From contig JBAVEN010000045.1 in assembly GCA_049587755.1 (NCBI GenBank), positions 44,603 to 108,602 on the forward strand: a DNA stretch of 64,000 nt, given 5' to 3'. The stretch comes from Bog-375 sp049587755 (GTDB taxonomy: Bacteria; Acidobacteriota; Terriglobia; Bryobacterales; Bryobacteraceae). The translations under genes and the position numbers were made by a program. Under the pieces are notes generated by a model. That model was not told the origin of the DNA, made no database searches, and saw nothing but the letters and a program-made list of their open reading frames with translations. Positions 59,850-64,000 of the stretch are shown piece by piece (position 1 is the first letter of the stretch; the number at the start of each line of letters is the position of its first letter).

Positions 59850-62090
59850 TTGTTCTGCCGGTATTGTGGCGATGAAATCGTTTCATCGCGGCTCCTAAAG
59901 GACACCGCATTCTGCTGCGACACTCACCGCGAAGCGTATCGGGAGCGGCACAGCAAGGTGTCAGAGCAGGCGAAAGGTTGGGGTGTGCCCTTGGAACCCG
60001 CCGCGCCACCGCCTCCGCCGTCGTCGCTGCCTCCGCTGCCTTCGCTGCCTCCACCAACGCCACAAGGAAGCCTGCCCGAGAGGTCCGAGTTCAAATTCAA
60101 ACTTCGCTACACCGAAAAACCGGCGAAACTCGGGGCCTCGAATACCATTTTGCCGCCCGCTTTGACGCCGCTGGCAGCCGCTCCGCCGCCGCCGGCCGGA
60201 GCGTCACCGCTGGCAGCGGCTCCAGTGGAACGGCTGGTTGGGCCTGCCGCGGCTGGCCTTCTGGTTGCACAGCAGGCTGGCCCGGAGCTGCCCGCCTTTG
60301 CCATCGGTCTCCGCCAAGCGGCGCCGGCCAGTGGCGCGGCTGATGAAGAATGGATGCGCCTGCCGGCCGCTGCGCCCGTGGAACGGATCTCGACGGCTCA
60401 TGGCGCCGTTGTCGTCGCCTTCCAAGGTCTCAGCGCCATACAGCCGGTGATGGGATGCCTGGCGCTGGCGGACCCGGCCTCCACCATGCTGGCGGACACG
60501 AGGCGCGCGATCCCCGAGCCGCGGGTGGCTGAACCGACACCGCGCACGGCTGGGCCGATGCGCTCCCTGACAGTGGTTGCTCCCGAGGCACACCGCCCAC
60601 TGCAGCACGGATATTTCCCGGACGGGCCGGAACAGCCGGTGCGGGCTATGCCGGATGCCGAAGGCGCCCGCTCGCTGGCCACGCCCGTGTCTGGCAAGAT
60701 CCCTGCCACACCACCGATTCGCCTGCCGCAGTTCGAGGGCGCCCCGGCGCTGCACCAGGGCCTGCCATCGGCGCCATTTGCCGAGGCGGCCGCACGCCCT
60801 GCCGTCGAGGCCGGCGTGCCCCGCCAAATTCATCGAGCTCCGGTTTCCACCGTCACCCTCCGCACTCCGGAACCGCCGGCGCCGATCGAGCCGCCGGCGA
60901 TGCGCATGGCGGAGATGATGCCGCTCGAGTACTTCTGCTCGCGGGGGCCGCGCAGTGCCGCTCACGGAATGGGTTGGATCATTCCCACGATGGCGGTCAC
61001 CGCTCCCCGTTTCGCCGCGCCGCTGTCGGTGGAACGGATTGAACCGCTGCCGCAGGCGCCCAAGCAAAAGCGCAAGAGGCCCGCCTTCGCCGAGATTTTC
61101 ACTCTCCCCGAAGCCGCCGGCCGGCGTTCCACGACGCTTCGCGATCTAAGCAAAATCATCGCCGCCTGCCTGGTCATCGGCGCGATGCTTTGGTACGGCG
61201 TGAGCTACGTGCGGTCCAACCACGACGAGGTCGTCGCCACCTTGTCTCCCGCCGCCGGGCAGAACCGGCCGGCGGCCAACCATCGCAATTCGGCGCCGGC
61301 AGGATCCGGCGGGTTGGTCAGCCGCGTGCGTTATGCCATTTCCAGGCGCGCCGAGGCGCACCTGGGCGACGACTTCCAGGACGGCATGGCCGCCTGGGGA
61401 GCGCCGGAACACGCCTTGCCGCCGGGCTGGACCCGGAATCCGGACGGATACGTCACCACCGGCAAGCTGGCGTTGTTCCAGCCAACTCTGGATTACACCG
61501 ACTATCGCTTCGAGTTCTTCGGCCAAATCGAATCCAAGAGCATGGACTGGGCGGTTAGAGCCAGCGACGACACCAACTATTACGCCATGAAGTTCGCGAC
61601 GGAAGGGAAGGGACCGCACGCGTCCATGACCATCGTCCACTATCCGGTCGTGGCCGGCAAAAAGGGCCGCCGCGTGGTTACCCCGCTGAATATCATGGCC
61701 GACGATCACACGCCCTACCGCGTGGCTGTGGATGTGCGCGGCGATCGGATCACCACCTCGGTTGAAGGCCAGGAGATTGACAGCTTTGAGGATGCTACGC
61801 TGTCCCGCGGCGGAATCGGCTTCTTCGCCGAGGCCGGCGAACGGGCGCGACTGTACTGGATCAAGGTTTCCAAGAATGAAGACTGGCTGGGAAGGGTCTG
61901 CGCACTCCTGAGCGGCGGCAATTCGTCCAGCGCCCAGTTGTGGCCCCCGGACGGCACGCTTCCCCGCCCCGGTTCCGGGACTCCCGGCCCTGCCAACCAA
62001 CTGGCCCTCGCGGCCGGTTTTGGCTTCCTGCGCCGCAATATTTTTAGTAGAATCTCGGATCACGGGAGGTTTCCATCATGGCGTTCCTAA
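59850..62090 (+). CDS. Zinc-finger/membrane protein with low-complexity middle and C-terminal beta domain
   Basis: 746 residues from TTG 59850 (GGAGAG upstream; a stop lies 24 bases before it). An N-terminal zinc-finger-like motif (MFCRYCGDEIVS, then AFCCDTHREAY) precedes about 400 residues rich in Pro, Ala and Val. A single membrane helix (IIAACLVIGAMLWYGVSYV) leads to a C-terminal beta-sandwich (DDFQDGMAAWGAPEHALPPGW, DYRFEFFGQIESKSMDWAVRA, GGIGFFAEAGERARLYWIKV) resembling family-16/LamG-like carbohydrate-binding folds (DUF1080-like). The layout predicts a cytoplasmic zinc finger and an outward beta domain. Function unknown. Confidence 0.78.
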   Translation: MFCRYCGDEIVSSRLLKDTAFCCDTHREAYRERHSKVSEQAKGWGVPLEPAAPPPPPSSLPPLPSLPPPTPQGSLPERSEFKFKLRYTEKPAKLGASNTILPPALTPLAAAPPPPAGASPLAAAPVERLVGPAAAGLLVAQQAGPELPAFAIGLRQAAPASGAADEEWMRLPAAAPVERISTAHGAVVVAFQGLSAIQPVMGCLALADPASTMLADTRRAIPEPRVAEPTPRTAGPMRSLTVVAPEAHRPLQHGYFPDGPEQPVRAMPDAEGARSLATPVSGKIPATPPIRLPQFEGAPALHQGLPSAPFAEAAARPAVEAGVPRQIHRAPVSTVTLRTPEPPAPIEPPAMRMAEMMPLEYFCSRGPRSAAHGMGWIIPTMAVTAPRFAAPLSVERIEPLPQAPKQKRKRPAFAEIFTLPEAAGRRSTTLRDLSKIIAACLVIGAMLWYGVSYVRSNHDEVVATLSPAAGQNRPAANHRNSAPAGSGGLVSRVRYAISRRAEAHLGDDFQDGMAAWGAPEHALPPGWTRNPDGYVTTGKLALFQPTLDYTDYRFEFFGQIESKSMDWAVRASDDTNYYAMKFATEGKGPHASMTIVHYPVVAGKKGRRVVTPLNIMADDHTPYRVAVDVRGDRITTSVEGQEIDSFEDATLSRGGIGFFAEAGERARLYWIKVSKNEDWLGRVCALLSGGNSSSAQLWPPDGTLPRPGSGTPGPANQLALAAGFGFLRRNIFSRISDHGRFPSWRS

Positions 62091-63745
62091 CCGGCTCGGA
62101 TAGCGGGTTAACTAGTTTAGGGTCCTTCATGCCCTCGAGCGTGACGTCGATCAACCAGCCCAAGCAGGCGGATCAGGCCAACAAAACCCTCGCCCGCGCC
62201 GTGGCGCTCCACCTGGAGGGAAAGCGCGAGAGTGCCGCCCGGATCTTAAGCAAGGCGATTGAAGCGGGCGAGCACGACGCGGCCCTGTACGCGGCGCTTG
62301 GACACGTTCAATTCGAGTTGCGCGATTTCGAACACGCCGCCGAGAGCTACCGCTCGGTGACGGAGATGGAACCCAACCATCGCACGGCGCATTACAACAT
62401 GGGCGTGTGCCTGGGAAACGCGCAGCAATGGAAGCCCGCCGCCGAGGCCTTCCGCAAGGCTCTGTTGGCCGATGCCAGCCGCGTGGATGCGCACCTTGGA
62501 TTGGGGATTGCCATGATTCGGGCCGGCAGCCCCGCGCAAGCCCTGGAAGCGCTCGATAAGTACCTCTCCCTATATCCCGATCACGAACCGGCCATGTTCG
62601 CACGAGCCGTGGCCCTGCAACAGCTCGGCCGGCACGGAGAGGCCGTCGAACAGTATCGCAAAGTGCTGGCGCGAAATCCGCGTAGTGAGGAATGCCTGTC
62701 GAACCTGGTGGCGCTGTTCCTGGACCGCCGCGATGGCGAATCCGTGCGCCGCTATGCCGCCATGCTGGCCGAACTGCGGCCCGGTTCCGCCGTGGCTCTG
62801 GAGGCCCTGGCCACCCTGGCCTTCGCCGATGAGGACTACCCGGCTGCTGCCCGGTACGCCCGCGAACTCGCCAAGGCCATGCCCGGCCGCTATGAGAATT
62901 GGTTCAACCTGGGCGTGGCGCATCACCAGATGGGGGAACTGGAACGCGCAGCCGACGCTTACGCGCAGGCCAGCACGCTCAACCCCTCGTCAGCGCCAGC
63001 CCTGCTCAACCTGGGCGTCATCCGGCAGGAACTCGGCGATCTTCCCGCGGCGCGCGAATGCTACGAAAAAAGCCTGCAGCTCGATGCCGACCAGCCCAGC
63101 GCAATGTGGAACCTGGCGCTGGTGCTGGAACAACTCAACGACCGGCAGCGCGCGGAAAGCCTTTACGCCGCAGTCCCGGATACGGCTTTCGAGTGGTGCG
63201 ACGCGCACTTCCGTCTGGGTTACCTCCGCCTGCTGCGGGGCGACTACCATGCCAGCGCGGAAGCCTTCCAGGCCGTGCTTGCTAAACAACCCAACTGGGC
63301 CGAAGCCTGCCTGAACGCCGGCATCGCGTTCGCCCGTTCCGGCGATGCCGCTTCAGCTCGCCAGTGTTTCACCGAAACCGTGATGCTGCGCCCCGATTCG
63401 AACGACGGCGTGCGCGGCCTGGCTGCTCTGGCGCTGGAACAGAACGAATACGACGAAGCCCTGGAATTGCATGAACGCCTGATCGAAATGGGAGAGCGCA
63501 GTCCGGAGGTCTTCTACAACGCCGGGCTCATTTGCCAGAAGCGCGGCCAGTTCCCGGAGGCGGTGAGCTTCTACCAGCAGGCCATCGACGCGGAACCGCA
63601 GTTCGCCGAAGCCTTACTCAATATGGGCCATGCGCAGATGGCCATGGGCGAGGAGGAGAAAGCCCGCACCTCGTGGCGCCGCGCCATCAAGGAGAAGCCC
63701 TCCCTGGCCGATTCGTATTTCGAACCCGTCGACCCGCGCGCCTAA
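62078..63745 (+). CDS. TPR protein linked to the zinc-finger membrane protein
   Basis: 555 residues. GGGAGG precedes the ATG at 62078, which lies 13 bases inside the preceding gene. After a Ser/Thr-rich N-terminus (FMPSSVTSINQPKQADQ) come about 13 TPRs (AVALHLEGKRESAARILSKAI; ALYAALGHVQFELRDFEHAAESY; AHYNMGVCLGNAQQWKPAAEAF; YNAGLICQKRGQFPEAVSFY), up to the C-terminus. There is no signal peptide, so it is probably a cytoplasmic partner of the membrane protein. The gene overlap implies coupled translation. Confidence 0.85.
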   Translation: MAFLTGSDSGLTSLGSFMPSSVTSINQPKQADQANKTLARAVALHLEGKRESAARILSKAIEAGEHDAALYAALGHVQFELRDFEHAAESYRSVTEMEPNHRTAHYNMGVCLGNAQQWKPAAEAFRKALLADASRVDAHLGLGIAMIRAGSPAQALEALDKYLSLYPDHEPAMFARAVALQQLGRHGEAVEQYRKVLARNPRSEECLSNLVALFLDRRDGESVRRYAAMLAELRPGSAVALEALATLAFADEDYPAAARYARELAKAMPGRYENWFNLGVAHHQMGELERAADAYAQASTLNPSSAPALLNLGVIRQELGDLPAARECYEKSLQLDADQPSAMWNLALVLEQLNDRQRAESLYAAVPDTAFEWCDAHFRLGYLRLLRGDYHASAEAFQAVLAKQPNWAEACLNAGIAFARSGDAASARQCFTETVMLRPDSNDGVRGLAALALEQNEYDEALELHERLIEMGERSPEVFYNAGLICQKRGQFPEAVSFYQQAIDAEPQFAEALLNMGHAQMAMGEEEKARTSWRRAIKEKPSLADSYFEPVDPRA

Positions 63746-64000
63746 GCGCTTTTGGGGCCGAGCCCGCCACCCACATTCCGCTTCTTTTCCGGCAGACAAT
63801 CGAGGACTGCTGAACTGCGAGAAAGTGCGAGCCAGGGTCATGCATCACAAGTTCAGAGCACGATTCTGGAAGTCTTGTATCAGGGCATGGCTTCAGCCTA
63901 ATACTCTTCACTTAACAACATTTGTGTGCTATTATGTTCTGGGAAGGAGCACTGTTTCCAAAACATGGCTGGCCGCCCCGCGTCCCTTCCGCCAGGCACT
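63746..64000. other. Window end, probably upstream of the next gene
   Basis: No complete gene. An AT-rich promoter-like block and a GGAAGGAG site at 63942-63949 suggest that a plus-strand gene begins close to or beyond the edge. An ATG at 63965 is a possible start. Confidence 0.35.
63907..63935 (+). promoter_or_regulatory. Predicted sigma-70-type promoter at the window end
   Basis: TTCACT at 63907 and TATTAT at 63930 with a 17-base spacer, in a locally AT-rich stretch. Confidence 0.4.

Overview
The window is GC-rich DNA of an acidobacterium, most likely from the Bryobacterales/Solibacter lineage. This rests on several protein families that are expanded in that group: a FG-GAP repeat protein with the Solibacter-type C-terminal domain (TIGR03437-like), a TIGR03435-like protein, a TIGR03436-like VWFA protein, a MacB-type orphan permease with its own PadR regulator, and a Ser/Thr kinase fused to a PD40 propeller. 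No rRNA, tRNA, CRISPR array, transposase or phage gene was seen. Family names come from motif recognition by eye, not from a database search.

Layout. 1-4.4 kb: truncated permease, PadR regulator and a secreted FG-GAP protein, all on the minus strand. 4.8-10.9 kb: housekeeping run rsmB-rpe-bamD-receiver-yajQ, then a hydrolase and tdk. 11.3-15.4 kb: M13 peptidase and the yebC-ruvC operon. 15.4-30.6 kb: an accessory stretch with an SDR, a GH13 / membrane protein / FGE-fold / methyltransferase cluster, hydrolases, the Ser/Thr kinase, the VWFA protein, a GT2-methyltransferase fusion, a FecR-like glycine-rich protein, long gene-poor gaps and several gene fragments. 30.6-34.2 kb (minus): a compact cassette of a 71-residue Cys-containing peptide, a DUF692/MNIO enzyme and a probable partner protein, downstream of an FHA-GAF-PP2C phosphatase. 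34.3-42.3 kb: large secreted repeat proteins and a RibBA-like protein whose GTP cyclohydrolase II half has lost its catalytic motifs. 42.6-45.6 kb: the cyclic-di-AMP / cell-wall operon cdaA-cdaR-glmM. 45.6-53.8 kb: TIGR03435 protein, a secreted methyltransferase-like protein, the AmmeMemoRadiSam pair, a KirBac channel, an orphan nuoB, an isonitrile hydratase-like protein, a zinc ribbon protein and rpsU. 54-64 kb: glgC, gpmA, thrB, a hicBA toxin-antitoxin pair, a TPR protein, yvcK, a 480-base gap with strong hairpins, and two large linked proteins (zinc finger/membrane and TPR).

Best candidate for an undescribed system: the peptide-MNIO-partner cassette at 30619-32473. MNIO enzymes modify ribosomal peptides, usually at Cys or at the C-terminus. 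The small protein here has a CxxCG motif followed by FLGDPDPDL and does not match a precursor family I know; the enzyme appears to start at a CTG that overlaps the peptide stop codon. Other points of interest are two copies of a multi-hairpin intergenic repeat whose stems differ by compensatory changes, a 23-base dispersed repeat in three copies, and the RibBA homologue with a degenerate RibA half.
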